Source: Trichostrongylus colubriformis (Eukaryota; Nematoda; Chromadorea; Rhabditida; Trichostrongylidae). From it: DNA of 64,000 bases. Location: positions 53,834,873-53,898,872 of the forward strand of contig OZ022257.1 in assembly GCA_963978905.1 (NCBI GenBank), in the 5' to 3' direction. The translations under genes were made by a program, and so were the position numbers. Numbering within the stretch: the stretch's first letter is position 1; every line of letters starts with the position of its first letter. Positions 22,717 to 34,960 of this stretch are shown here, in pieces. The notes beneath the pieces are model-generated. The model did no database searches. It saw only the letters and a list, made by a program, of their open reading frames with translations, and was not told the DNA's origin.

Positions 22717-23760
22717 ATACACATCCACTTTTATTAGAGCAAATAAAAATGTTGAAAATCCAAAAATTACTTTGATATGGTGCTGCAAAGGAGCCTCATG
22801 ATGTTCTAGTTATTTGACATCAATGTGAGACTCTAAAATAATTTAACGAAAAAACTCAAAAAACCCCTCTAACGTTTTTCTATAATTTTCTCACACTGAT
22901 GTCGAATAGTCTAGAGGATGTCACTAAAAATGTGACAACTTCAAAGGAAAACAAAGGATCCCAATGGGTTAGTGTACATACTCTTGCAAACTGCGGTGAA
23001 TGAAGCGTTTTTACTGCAATTTGCGAGGGTTTCATCGATTCACCGAGCACTGGCTGGCAAAAATTATGATATTTATATTATATTATTATTACTATTATTA
23101 TACATAATACTACTATTATACATATTCATATAATCAGATGTTGATTGTTTCTCTTTGCTTTTTTACGAGAGATTAATGGAGTGTTTGTTGCTCCCTACTT
23201 TTTCTAGAGAGATTAATAGAGGAAGTGCACCAGTGAACACCAGTGAACGATGGCACTAAAAATCATCTCTCAGACGTAATGTATAAATCAACCTTCACAT
23301 TTTTCGAAGATGAGGAGGAAGGTCAGAAAGACTCGCAGTAAAGCAGCGATTTGTCCCAAGAACAGGCTGACCCTAACAATGTACATAAGTTAGGGATGCT
23401 GAGCGATTGTGGAGTAACCCCATCGATGTGCTCGCAACCAGACACCTATCTAATTTGGTTCAAGCTGCTTCCGCTTACTCTGAGAGCTTTCGACAGGTGC
23501 TCAGATTTGTATTGCGAAGGAATCAGAACGTAACGACGGATGAATGACGGTTTCTAAGTTTCACCTGAACTCAATGGCTCTCTATCGATCACTACTACAT
23601 AGTCACAGTGGCTGCAGCCTTGAAAGGTTCATGGAACTTGGTTTTATAAGTCTCCGAATAGAGTCTTGAAGCGCTGTTCTGCGCTTGAGGCCTTAATCTC
23701 AGAGCCTTCATCGAAGGCCTTACTAAAAAATATTTTCGGTGCTGTAGCAATGAGGGGGAT

Positions 23761-23870
23761 CTTATACAACGTTGAAATTTATGCATCTTAGGGGGATCTT
23801 CGAAGGTGTACACCTGAGCGTACACCTTCGAAGATCCCCCTAAGATGCATAAATTTCAACGTTGTATAAG
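23761..23870. repeat. Perfect 51-bp inverted repeat with 8-base spacer
   Basis: The left arm 23761-23811 and the right arm 23820-23870 are exact reverse complements, separated by ACCTGAGC (23812-23819). The arms begin CTTATACAACGTTG and end GAAGGTGTAC. A transcript would form a 51-bp perfect stem with a very short loop. No other copy was seen in the window and it matches none of the MITE families found here. Confidence 0.95.
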
Positions 23871-24418
23871 CTTCGTCAACGTCGCTAAGCCTTAATGACA
23901 AAAATTTCTTTGACCTTCTAGGCTTATAGGCTTATTGTTAGATAAAAGTAATGTGCATAGGGGATGTCATTTCTCATTACGACAGTACCTATTTTTGTGC
24001 AACGATCCAGGCTTACCACTATCCTGCAACTCAGTAAGATTTCAGAAGGCTATACTTCAAATTCATGTCGACATAGAACCTTTTTAACTCGCTGAGGCTG
24101 AGCACCGACGGTCACATGATGTAAATTCCCTTCTTACAGTAACCGTGTTCATTGTACTCGACCGTGGCACGGTTTTGCATCACGCGATTGGTCTTTGCAT
24201 ACAATACCTGCGGTCATCGTCAATCTCAAGAGCCTTCAGTGATATGAATGGCTAGAATATGTGAGGGCTCTCAATCCAGGGATTGTTGGGGGTCGTTTTT
24301 GATGTACTGAGACGAGGAATGGTGTGTGAGCAATGGGTGGTCCTAAGTTTTTACTTTGTGAGCTTATTTTTAGCACTGCCCACTTCTAAGAATTCACAAA
24401 CTGTTAATACGCCGCGTA

Positions 24419-24614
24419 GGTCGCCGCCAGACTTTGCGATTCTGTGATTTTGTGATTTCACGATCGGGGGATTCTGCGATTTTGCGGTGTCGCGGCTATT
24501 CACGCGATGTTGCGGCATTGCCCACTTTCAGGGTAGTAGTAGTGCGTGCGAAAGTGCGACGTCGCAAAACCGCAGGATCGCAAAATCGTAAAATCGCAAA
24601 GTGTGACTGCGGCT
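24419..24614. mobile_element. GCG-rich foldback MITE (family F)
   Basis: This is the best-preserved copy. The left end is GGTCGCCGCCAGACTTTGCG and the right end is CGCAAAGTGTGACTGCGGCT. The inner pair is GATTTTGCGGTGTCGCGGCT and GTGCGACGTCGCAAAACCGC. The left arm has internally multiplied the GATT(C/T)TG(C/T)G unit. Non-coding. Confidence 0.65.
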
Positions 24615-25944
24615 GTGCTTTGCATGCCAGTGCATACCGACGGCATTATTAGTACAGCTTTGTGCTCCTATTTGTTCGAAAAGGGAAACCTCCACTACTG
24701 TTTCTTCACCACCGAGGAATATACCAGTTCGATAGCTCCTCTTCGATGAGGCACCTTGAAAGTGGCTTTCACAATTTTTAATGAGCTACTTCTAGAATAA
24801 ATCAAATTGAAAGGAAGCAGTGTTAAAATGTGACGACAGTCTATCTCATAGATTACATTTCAATCTTTTTCGAGGCTCCAGAGGCTTCAAAAACTGGTGT
24901 TTCGGAGTGCAGCGTTAGAGGAACCCGATTTTGTATCGCTCCCAATGCCATCGGCTTCGACTTCACTTCCCCGAAGTGAATCTCTGCCTGTCGCGTTCAC
25001 GGCGCTGCATCGGTATCTTCTGCGCTACACTCAAGTATAGCCGCTCGATACATCGAAAAATTTCTTAGCCGTCCCGAAAGTCAAGGTGGAGACTGCATTT
25101 AGGCGTTCTAAATTGTCCTACATCATTTTTATCGGCTTAACCTCCGAGACATTAGTCTATCCGACTCGATTCACACCGCTTCAATGAAAAAGAATCGAAA
25201 GAAGGCAAGTCATGTGATTGTTCAGGCTGATCACCCTACGCAGCTAATTCTGATGAGGTTCATCCGGATGCAAGTGCAACCCGCTGTGGTTGTCAAGTCA
25301 ACTGACTTCAAACATGGTTAGTTATGAAAAATTTCGGAGCCGTCCTGAAGGTCAAGGTAGAGTCGGCATTTAGGCGTCCTAAATCAGCAAATTTTAGCAT
25401 GTCAACCATCTTCAAGGCCAAAGTGCAACATCAAAACTACTCAGCGGTCGGCGAGAGAGATTGATGAATTGTGTGTGTCGTTCACCCGACTGACCCGCCT
25501 CATCGGTGGGTCAGCCAAGCGAGTTTCGTACGAGGATTCCATGTCTACAAAACTCAAGGCGATTCGTCAATTATGGCACTCATCGCTCTGACCTTCTTAT
25601 ACGGGAGGCGAACGCCTTATGCGCATGAATGACGATGTCGTTTCGAATATTTGTCTACATTACTCGGGCACATGAATGGTAACGCGAATTACGGTAGGTA
25701 AATATGGCACGGGGTGGCCGGAACGGCATTGAATCTACATTTATCACGTTCGCAAACGTCTAAAAACGTGCACAGGTCGCTTGGGCATTGCTCAACTCTT
25801 CTAGCTGAAACCCTTGCGGTATGGGAAAACCCTGGCATGGTGATAGGGGTAATGTGGGTAACGAGAACTCTTAAAATGAGTCACGCAAATGAAAGCCACG
25901 GGGTCTAAGAAGTCCATATGAGGCGAACTTTCCAATGGGAAATG

Positions 25945-26179
25945 GGGTGTGTATCTTTATGTCAGGATTTCGCACGACGACGAGCGGTGTGCGACGAAGT
26001 GCGTGCGAGCTATGCGCGGTAATTGGGTCTAAGAACGATTACACGGCAATGCAAGGGGCACGATACGCAGTTGACTTGTAATCGCTTCCGGATCAAACAA
26101 CATGGCGCCTTTGGGTTGTCCGCTCTGCTTCGCTTGCGACATGCTGCGATGCGAAAACGTGACATAAGGGCACACACCC
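25945..26179. mobile_element. Mutator-like MITE (family M1)
   Basis: This copy, about 235 bp long, has ends GGGTGTGTATCTTTATGTCAG and, inverted, GGGTGTGTGCCCTTATGTCA. The interior is shared with 7338-7568 and 12552-12788 (TGCGAGCTATGCG, GATACGCAGTTGACTTG, AACAACATGGCGCCTTT). The flanking bases are only partly duplicated (GGGAAATGG / GAGAAAGGG), suggesting an older insertion. Confidence 0.65.
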
Positions 26180-26622
26180 GAGAAAGGGCGCTCCCGGGCT
26201 TTACAGGACTATCTTTACATAAATTAGAGCGACACTAATCACATTATTCACGAGCTGCGACTTCTTCAGCAGCTTTCTTTCTTTTTATGCCAGCCTCTTT
26301 TGAGAATGAACGGCGGGAAGAGTTTCTGACCATTTCATTCCGTTTTTCCATCACTTCCGCGCTACTAAGCACGTACACCTTCATATTTGATGATTTTTCC
26401 ATATTCGGCCCGAATCAACTGTCTTTAAGAAGCAGCCTTTCCCTCAAATTCTAGGGCGTGAATGGGCGATTTTCCATGAATGTCCCCAATTCATTCACGC
26501 TCAATGGTCAGTTTCCCAATGGAACATCGTGCAATGGGAGCGGGTGTTGATTTTCTCGTCGTCAGGCCATACCATCTGTCACTCCGAAGTAATTGCGTGC
26601 TTTCCGCGCTCCATTGTCAGCA

Positions 26623-27023
26623 ATGTCGTCCTCGTCGCCATCGTCGTTCGTTCGTGCGTTCATCGACGGTTTTATGGTGGTTTAATGATACGTCAACATG
26701 CAGTCGCTTCTGTGATACTGTAAGCCGGCCGACTTAGCAGCTGTCATTGAAGTGACGTGGCTTTGTGAAAAACTCTCCCCGACCGATCCCTCATCTCTGC
26801 AGAGGAACACACAGGCGTAATTCTCGCCGGGTATGGTTCTGGGCTTCATTGTTCCGTTATCAATGCCGCCGTCAAGGCTGTTCGTGTTGTGTTCAGTGAT
26901 AAGCTTATTTCCCGCCTAATCGCAACATCAGCGATGTATGCAACGAAAGGAAACAAAAACACCTTCCTATCGTGGATTTTCAAAAAGTCTGAGGTTCGAA
27001 TAGCTAATGTATTAAGAAGGTGA
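26623..27023 (+). CDS. Candidate two-exon gene for a small basic protein, unrecognised
   Basis: An ATG four bases after the acceptor-like ATTGTCAG opens exon 1 (26623-26668). GT at 26669 and CTCTGCAG at 26795-26802 bound a 134-nt intron, and exon 2 (26803-27023) runs to TGA. The joined frame codes for 88 residues: a Ser-rich start (MSSSSPSS), FVRAFID, a Gly-rich hydrophobic stretch near residues 20-30 (GVILAGYGSGLHC), then a basic helical C-terminus (IFKKSEVRIANVLRR). I recognise no family. The 3' end could instead splice at AAG|GTGACT (27018-27020) into further exons. A small inverted repeat starts three bases after the stop. This rests on frame openness and splice-like sites only. Confidence 0.25.
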
Positions 27024-27026
27024 CTG

Positions 27027-27094
27027 GTGCAAAAGGAGCCAATGCGACCTATCCCGCGGCGTCGCACTGACCCCCGCACCGGCTCCTTTTGCAC
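27027..27094. repeat. 68-bp GC-rich inverted repeat
   Basis: GTGCAAAAGGAGCC at the left is mirrored by GGCTCCTTTTGCAC at the right. The arms extend imperfectly (AATGCG / CGCACC) around a CGCGGCGTCG centre. It could be a very small MITE or a hairpin. Confidence 0.75.
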
Positions 27095-29958
27095 TGTTTC
27101 CACCACAGAAGGAAGTGATCGGTTAGAACAAGGTTCATGGGTTATTTATTTCATGGAAGAACGTTACAACAAAACATACTATAACGATTTTCTATACCTA
27201 TATTACTCTAGGAGGAATCACCATGTCATATTCAAGTACCGTGATGGTGATCGCGAACCTCAGTCCATCGGCAGCTAGATTCATTCAGGTCACGTCTCCA
27301 ATCAATTAGGACCCATCACTCTAATCTTAACGCTACTTCCTGGTCTGGCACCGAAAATAAATAAGGTTAATTATAAGTAAAAGGTCAGTATGCCAAGGAC
27401 GTCGAATAAAGTGCTCTGATGGTGAAATGCACAGAATGCCGTCGATCATACGGAAGGATTTCGCAACGACCAGTCAAACACCCGTATTGATTCAAAATCA
27501 TTGATTTTCCTTCTATCTGTTCATTTAACTCTTTCATAGTTCCATAGACTATGATTCGAATAGGTTGCTCTTCCTTGTGATCTTTGAAAGGCGTAGTGTT
27601 AAGAGCTTGGACTCTGGATATCATATTGAGTCCGGTATCATTCTTGTGGGCTTCTTTTCTCACTTCAGCTAACTTCTAGCAGCCATATTTAGGTGTAGGG
27701 TTTATTTCTTACTATGCACTTGATATTTCCGTTTATTTCGAAAAGATTTTGTCGTTCCAATTCAATCACTGAACGATCGATCCCTCTTATTTTTTCAAAT
27801 TCAGATTGTCAAACACATACTCGCCTTCTATAACTGCGCTATTGCGACACTACTCCTGTATACTCCACAACTGTTTCTTGTAGTACATTAAGTTCGTCTT
27901 GAATCCAACGCGATTTTCAGTGAATCTCGCACTATAGTCCTAGACCTTAACTTGCAAAAAGTTAAGAGGTAACTGGAATCTCTTGGACGATAACATTATC
28001 TTGAAGGAGGTATCGGTCAAGTGGGAACTTTCTTGAATACTACTGCTCTAGCACTCGCTTATATCGGATATCACAATAGCAAATTTGAATTACGCAATGA
28101 TCGCTCACGGGATTCCAAGAGCACAGTTGTAGATTTGAATCTGGCAAGGTGGTCGCTTATCAGTGAATTTCGAGCTCTTATCTTTTTTCTCCTTGGCAGG
28201 TTCTGGCGCACTTGGCTGCCTCCATTGTTAGAAAGCCTGTCGGATAGCATTCTATGCTTCTCGTTGAAGAGTTTGTGCCGTATTGTTATTACGCCCAGAT
28301 TCCCTTGCAATTGTGCCTAATCGAAAATAGTCGTGTCGCAAAAAGAAAGGCCAAACAGTTTAATTTCAAAGAGCTCAAAATAATTGTAAAGAATAATGCC
28401 GCAGTTATAGCTTGCGATGCTGCTATCATGAAATCGCTGTATCAACACATTCTAATCCTTAACCGAACTGCAGCAGGCTGCAAACCGATCGCGGGTATAA
28501 CTGCGGTTAAACAACCCTTATGATGGGTAAATAGTTGCAATATGCTGAATATTTAATACAGCCACATTTCTCACTATCTGAGGCGTTCCTTCTGATGCAA
28601 GTGGCAGGCAATTAAGTGTAGGGGAAGCTTAAGCGCGCTGGCCAGCCAAGTGATCTCGAAAAGATTCCGCTGTTAACGGAAAATTTTCACTACAGCGGGT
28701 TACTTAAAATTTGGAAAAACATCTTGCAAACTGACCTACTTGTAGACCAATTTGTCCCCCAATCTTGCTCTTCAGTCTCATCCTAACGGTCTGTTCTAAC
28801 CTAATTACCAAAGGCTCCTGCCATTAGCTTTGGAAACGATTGTGTTCAGACTTCGTCACTTCCACTAACGACACCTTTTGTTGTGGATGCCAACCGCTAT
28901 CGGTGTGTATCGGCAGCCGCGGCATTGTTGTCGATCGCTTTACGAAGACATTTTCGGTGATAGCGATCTTCTGCTAAGCGATGACCTCCGTTTAAATGCC
29001 CGTTTACTTCTTTCACCATCAATCTTCGGCCACCAAATAGCGGCTGCCGATCTGATAACGCCAATAACACCTCCGACGACGAAGACGTCGTCGTCGGTGT
29101 CCTCATGGTCCTCACAGTGACCAGCCGCCGGCCAACTCTTTCCGCTCGTAAAAGCTCCTCATCAGTTCCTCACATGTTAATTCACTACGATTGCCCCTCA
29201 TTATGCTGAAGATCGTCCACATCATACAAAATGAATTGCAGGATGGTACCTAATTTCAATAGGTTGTAAATACAAATTTTCAAGTGAGTTTCTGTGTTTT
29301 TTTTTGATGAGGTTGTGTGACGCAGCAGCGATGATGGTTCTTTTAAAGCCCTTTCCTAGCCTCTTTTTTAGTTGAGTCTACTTACGTAAACTTTTGTAGT
29401 CAGGTTTGTTTATGCATACTACTAACGAACCGTGCACTCTTTCAGAAGTTCTTGTTCTCTCATTGTTGGTATTTCTCCTTGGTCCATAGTGCTTTCGCTT
29501 TTGTCTGATAGAGCCGTTTACATGATCTTCAAGAATGTTGCCCATTTGATCTCCACCAGATTCGTAGTCAGCGGCTCCTCGGAAGTCATGCAATTTACGC
29601 AACGCGGGTCAGCACTTTTGCGTGTCCTATTCTTGCATTACGTTGATCGTGGTACATGCTCTTCGCAAATGAAATCGCTTCGATCGGTTGCTGAGTGTGA
29701 ATGCGACCTAAACGGATTGGCTATGATGTTCTTAATGTGATCTAACTGCCGGCAGCATCACTTTTTCTGAATTTTTCGTAGAACACTTTCGATGCTGTCG
29801 CAGTGAGGGAGCGCATTGGAAAAAGTTACCCATATAGCATCTCTGAGGTTCCTCGAGGAGCCAATCTGCCCCTTTTTATGAGTACATTTTTGCCTAAGCC
29901 TCAGTGGAAGAAAGGAGTTTCTTTCATCCTCTAGACCTACGCAAAAGAAGCGTACTTG

Positions 29959-30129
29959 GGCCGCGTTAATACTTCGCGGTGCCGGCGGCAGGGCGTGGCT
30001 GCGTATCTTTGCGTCTTCGCCTGTGCCACTCTGTCTCGTTGTCTGCGACGTCTCTGCACCTATCCCGTACCATGCCTCGTTGCCAGTGAAGGAAACCACG
30101 CCCTGCCGGCGCGAAGTATGAACGTGGCC
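29959..30129. mobile_element. Foldback MITE with GGCCRCGTT termini
   Basis: The left end GGCCGCGTTAATACTTCGCG, then GGCAGGGCGTGGCT, is mirrored by GGCCACGTTCATACTTCGCG and GGCAGGGCGTGG on the right in reverse complement. Partial relatives occur at about 1785-1885 and 56713-56825 (GGCGGCAGGGCATGGCTGCG and GTATGAACGCGGG). It lies three bases from the next element. Non-coding. Confidence 0.6.
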
Positions 30130-30132
30130 TTA

Positions 30133-30270
30133 GGCCGCCATCAGACTTCGCAGTTCTGCTACTTTGCGGCGTCGCACTTTCGCACGCGATACTACTACTT
30201 TGAGATTGTGCAATGCTGCAACTTTGAGTACGGAAGCGATACACCGCAAAATCTCGAAGTCGGACGACGG
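30133..30270. mobile_element. GCG-rich foldback MITE (family F)
   Basis: The left end is GGCCGCCATCAGACTTCGCAG; the right end has AAATCTCGAAGTCGGACGAC. The interior keeps TTTGCGGCGTCGCACTTTCG and GATTGTGCAATGCTGC. It is more decayed than the copy at 24419. Non-coding. Confidence 0.5.
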
Positions 30271-33200
30271 GACGCTGCTTTATTGTTTAAGTCTCATTGC
30301 GATTGCACCGCATTGCTTTTAAGAGAGATCTCCGAAGCAGGTGTCGGACTCCAATATTCGCCGACCTAGTCTTTGTGATCATGCGGTCTCGTATCCTGCA
30401 TATCGCAGGATAGCGGCGTCGCCTGCGAAATCGCTAAAGTGCAGGCCCTGACCACAACGTGAGCAGTAGCATTTTTCTGCTTTTCGACGAAAGTGGATTG
30501 TTTTGCGTAAAGCGTGTATAGACCTGTATGTGTGTGGCAGTGAGTGACATGAAAACCGCTTTTTCTCGGTGCTGTTTTGCTTCACGGAAGCTATCCACTG
30601 CTTCAGGGTAAACTATTCTTGAAACAGCGGTAGAGGTTTGAATGAGTAGTATATTTTTCGCCTTGCTCGCTGACAAGCCTTGGATAAACTTTTCGTTGTT
30701 TCGCGAAGCTTGGATGTCCATAGGAGACACTACGACTTCACACTGATCCCTCAATGGAACCCTTGAGTAAAACGCTTCATGGAACGTCTTCACTTCACTC
30801 GCATGATGCCTTACCTGACACTCTTCTCCATGAGACAGCAGCGAACATCAGAGGAACGGTAAACTGTGAGTGGCCTGTGCATGACGGTGTCTGGAGCATA
30901 AATAATTATGTCTAACCATAAGTGCAGGAAGCTTCGAAAACGGTATCGCTCCCTAAGGGTCTACTTCTGTCTGTTGACCGTTTATTTGGTTCTCAGTTTC
31001 TTTTCTGTTTCTATTTTTTCTTTATTGATGCTACTCTCTTAGCTACCGCTAGTATGTTGAGTTGTGGCCATTCGCTGTTTTCTCAACAATCGCCGCCGAT
31101 CATCTGAAAACGTTTCGTACTGTATCGTATCTACTACAGTCTCCGATTCTGTTCATTGTACGACAGTCTGAAATTGAGTTCTTGCGATATTCAGACCCGG
31201 CATTTTGTCTGAAATTTTCCTCGCTTATTTTCATGTACGCTATTTTGCGAATTCCTTAGCTTATTCTTGTAATTTCTTCTAGGACGCAGAAAGAGCTTAA
31301 AAAAAGTGCTCTGTCTCTACGGTGAACAATTCTCGCTGTGTAGACAGTAATTGCCCTTCACTTAAGCTTATTTTGGGTCCGCCTTTATGATCTGGTACTG
31401 GAACTATGAGCGTCTAGGAGGAAGCGAACCTCCCATTGTTTCGGAAGAAGTTAACATTCCACAATTTCTATAAGTGCTGTCCAAACAGTTCTGAAAGGGT
31501 ATTAGAATTTTAAAAAAGCAGTGAATTCTATGATTGAGCAAAGCAAGGAAGGCTTAACCACCAGTCATCTGCCATCCTGAATTGAAAATTCAATCCGTCC
31601 ACCTGCCTAAAGGAACGACGGTTGCGTGGATTAGACCTAGACCTCTTCGGGCCCTATTTATGCATCTGTAGTCGCGACGTGTGAACTGCTGAACACATTC
31701 TACTCGGAGAAGCTCCGTTTTTTGGCAATGCTTACATTCAGCAATCCATCCATGAGAGAATGGGAGGCCACATCACATGAAGGCCAGACCTCATCACCGA
31801 GACTTGGTGATGGACTGGCACCCATAAGTTTGTCTCGACTACCATCTCAAGCCCTAGTTCAGCCCCTGCAGATTTCTTATTGAAGATTACGGTTAGAGCA
31901 CGGTTAGAAGCCGATATTTCAGTTTGAGCGTGTCCATAGTTTATGGTGCCATTCACTGATGCCAAATACCAGAGGGTACACTTGGGGATATTCCTTTCGA
32001 TGGGAGATGACGCCTGCACGACTTGTAAATAGGCATATACAAATTGTACACGGCCCCTTCTGAGAACAACACTTTACTCGCAAGTTCTTCCATCTTAGAA
32101 GTACCCGTAGGTGTCATCGTTACAATAAGGATCCATATCCTTTTGATCATCCATCATTTCCGGTGATGAGAGCAGTTCCGTTCACACTTTTTTCACTAAA
32201 CAATTTCATAGTTTTTTTTTTGTATTGGTACCACCCTTCTTAGTGGGGTTCTACGCTCCTTTTGTTATCCGTAATACTGCAGATGTTAGCCCTTTAGCTC
32301 ATTGTAATGGTTTAACGAGTAGTTTCTGCAGTGTACGTCTTGAGACGATTAATCATCAGCCTTGATTGTTGGGGATAAATAATAGTTAGTAAGTAGATAA
32401 TGATATGGATAATGATATATAAATAAATATGTGATGTTCTAAATAGGTAGGGAAGCCCAAATGTCCCTCTACTGCAGCCTCCTGAAGCAGGCTCCATCTG
32501 TTTTTTTTTCATGGGTTCATGGGCTCCACCATCAAGTCGCCATGTGCACCCGTATCAGCCACTATCAGGATGGGCCTGTAATGTGGTGGATCCACACCTG
32601 GTCATTTCTGAAAATCTTGGAGAACAAGCGTTCATCGTATACAGTCAATTATCCCATGATTGGAAGGAGTGTGCTGGGCCCTTGGCAGGGATCACTTTAG
32701 CTTTTTGAATGACAGAGTTAATGACTGGAACTGAAGTCCAAACTTCAGTAAGCCACAGAAATCCCCTCGAACACCGTGGTCTTTATGGTTATTCACGTTA
32801 TTGCAATACAGTACCTCTGCCCTTTGCCCTATGTAACGCTGTTCCGACAACTACGCGATCTTACAGTAACCTTGGACCTTTATGAAAATTAGCATCATGC
32901 AGTGACTATAAACAAGGCTGGAACTGTTTGAGCATTACGAGTGTTTATTTTTTTGGTCTTTGTTGTACTACTGTTATCGTATTTATAGCAGGCTTTTTCG
33001 AATTGTGTTGGCGGTAAAAGTTCAAACTGTGCTGTTTATTTAGCACCTCTGAGGTTTTCTCATCAAGGGAAGTTGATGTAGTGCTAACAGTAAGATTCAA
33101 ATCCTGCTGAAGGCACTGAAAGGCTATGGCACACACAGGCCATATCCCTTTCTATCCACAAATGAGGAGAGCCTAGCTGTGTAGCTGAGCTCTCGTGGGG

Positions 33201-34849
33201 AGAAGTGTTTGAAGTTCATATCAGATTTGAAGACCCACCTATTCCCTCCTCACGGGGAGTTTCATAATAAAGAGTCTAATACCAGAAGGCGAAAAAAAAA
33301 CTTAGCTGGTTCATAATTTATGGAAGCGCACCTGTAGGCCATTGACCAGCCGAGATATGCATCTTAAAGAGGATGTATGTACCAAAGCAGCTAAAAAGAA
33401 GTTTTCGGGATGTCATGTGAAAGAAGCCTCCGTCCATTAACAGATCCTGTTTCGAGATGCTGTTAAACAAGAACAATCAAAATCCTAGGTTTTTTCTTTG
33501 CGAGCCTCTTCACGGTCACGGTTGAGTTAACGGTGAAATTTCACCTTCATAGTTCTTGAAAAACCATCGATCAATTTTTTTTCTGCGCGAAAATCTGCTG
33601 CTTTGCTTGAGTCACAGCTAGAAAGGGACACGTTTTTGACAGCCGTGAATTTTTTCGCCGATTTGATTCAAGCTTTTTTTGGTCTGGGAACTATGTGGCG
33701 CGTCGTGGACGATTGTGTCCGTGTGTGGCCTTTCTTTCCGTTTTGCTGGATATCATGCTTGATTGCTTTCACATCGTTTTGAATGTTCCTGAAAGAATTC
33801 TTTCTTTTTTTTTTGATTTGATCGGGCAGAGCAACTCAACGTGAGAGTGACGATCGGGGGTGTCGTTAGTTATACACGGTTTTAAGTAGCTCCAAGATGT
33901 TTAAAATTAGCTTGAGACTTGCTGTAAAACTTTTCAGACCCTTTCGGAGGTTCTTTTGCTGTTGCCCCGAGTTCCCCTTTCCAGTCTTTCCTCAGTGTCC
34001 TCTGTCACATCGGCTCGTTAACTTTCACCGAAAGTACTAGTAAAATTTCAATTTTCGAGCGGGCAGCTTCAGTGTTTCGCGCCAAAAAACGAGTTTCTAG
34101 CAAAGGTCTTTGTGATATAACGTCGTGCGATGTTTACAAGTACAGCACGAACCGGAAAAATAGCGCGGGCGGTCGCACATGGTTAGCGACCAACCGGTTC
34201 GCTGAAGCTGATGGGTAGACATCAATGATGAGAATTCCATTCAGAGACCTCCCACCGTGTGTCTGGGAAACGGCGCCTGAGAGAGGCGTTCAAAAGCCAT
34301 GGTGGTTTACGTCTGGAAATTTAGGCGCTGTCCAGTTGCTTTACCCAGGTAAGTTGGTTTATTGAGTATGAGTATTTAGCAAGACAGGGTTTGAGTTATA
34401 GCTATAGAGAGTCATGTTGAGTTTTTGGCTAGAAATTTTCGATTCTGGCATCAATCACTTTCTTTGCCTTAGTAGGATGGTTTTTATTCGATTTGAGGTT
34501 CAGTAAGCCGCCTGATACTATATACCCTTAGCGACTGATTGTGTGTGGTATTCTGGCTAATCTCCACTAGGGTTAAGGTAAGTAATGTAGCGAGAGAGTC
34601 GGTTCATAGATTTATGGAAATGTAAAGGCAAGTTGTTTTATAGCTTGTTTTGCTTAAAGGCGTCATGTAGTTGTTTTGTCTTCTTTTTATTGGTACGTTG
34701 AATTGCTGAGCCTTAACTCTGTTTTCACCACTGACCGGCACACGAATATCCTCTAATCACCTTGATAGGGGTTTTTGATGGGTTATCAACAGACACAGTG
34801 CGAATTGCTGGGATTAGTAATGTGCACGTCAGCGTTTTTCACCTGTCTG

Positions 34850-34960
34850 GACAAATATGGACCAATTGCTGAGACCTAATGGAACCAAACAAGCTGGATC
34901 TGATCCAGCGATGTGCGCAGATTTTAGCCGCTGCGCTATCCTTACAGCAATGACAGCAGC
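34850..34960 (-). mobile_element. tRNA-like SINE remnant, minus strand
   Basis: On the minus strand, TAGCGCAGCGG (34938-34928) is a perfect A box and GGATCAGATCC (34906-34896) a weak B box. The distance between them is shorter than in a real tRNA and no stem closes, so it is called a degenerate SINE. Confidence 0.35.

Larger units (their letters stand above)
16806..26600. other. Intergenic stretch dominated by DNA transposon relics
   Basis: No gene is recognised here. It holds the nested foldback (17720-20745), a tRNA-like SINE (about 21370-21470), three family-F foldbacks (21160-21323, 22566-22716, 24419-24614), a perfect palindrome (23761-23870) and an M1 MITE (about 25945-26179). The segments 24615-25940 and 26180-26600 show nothing I can name. 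Confidence 0.5.
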
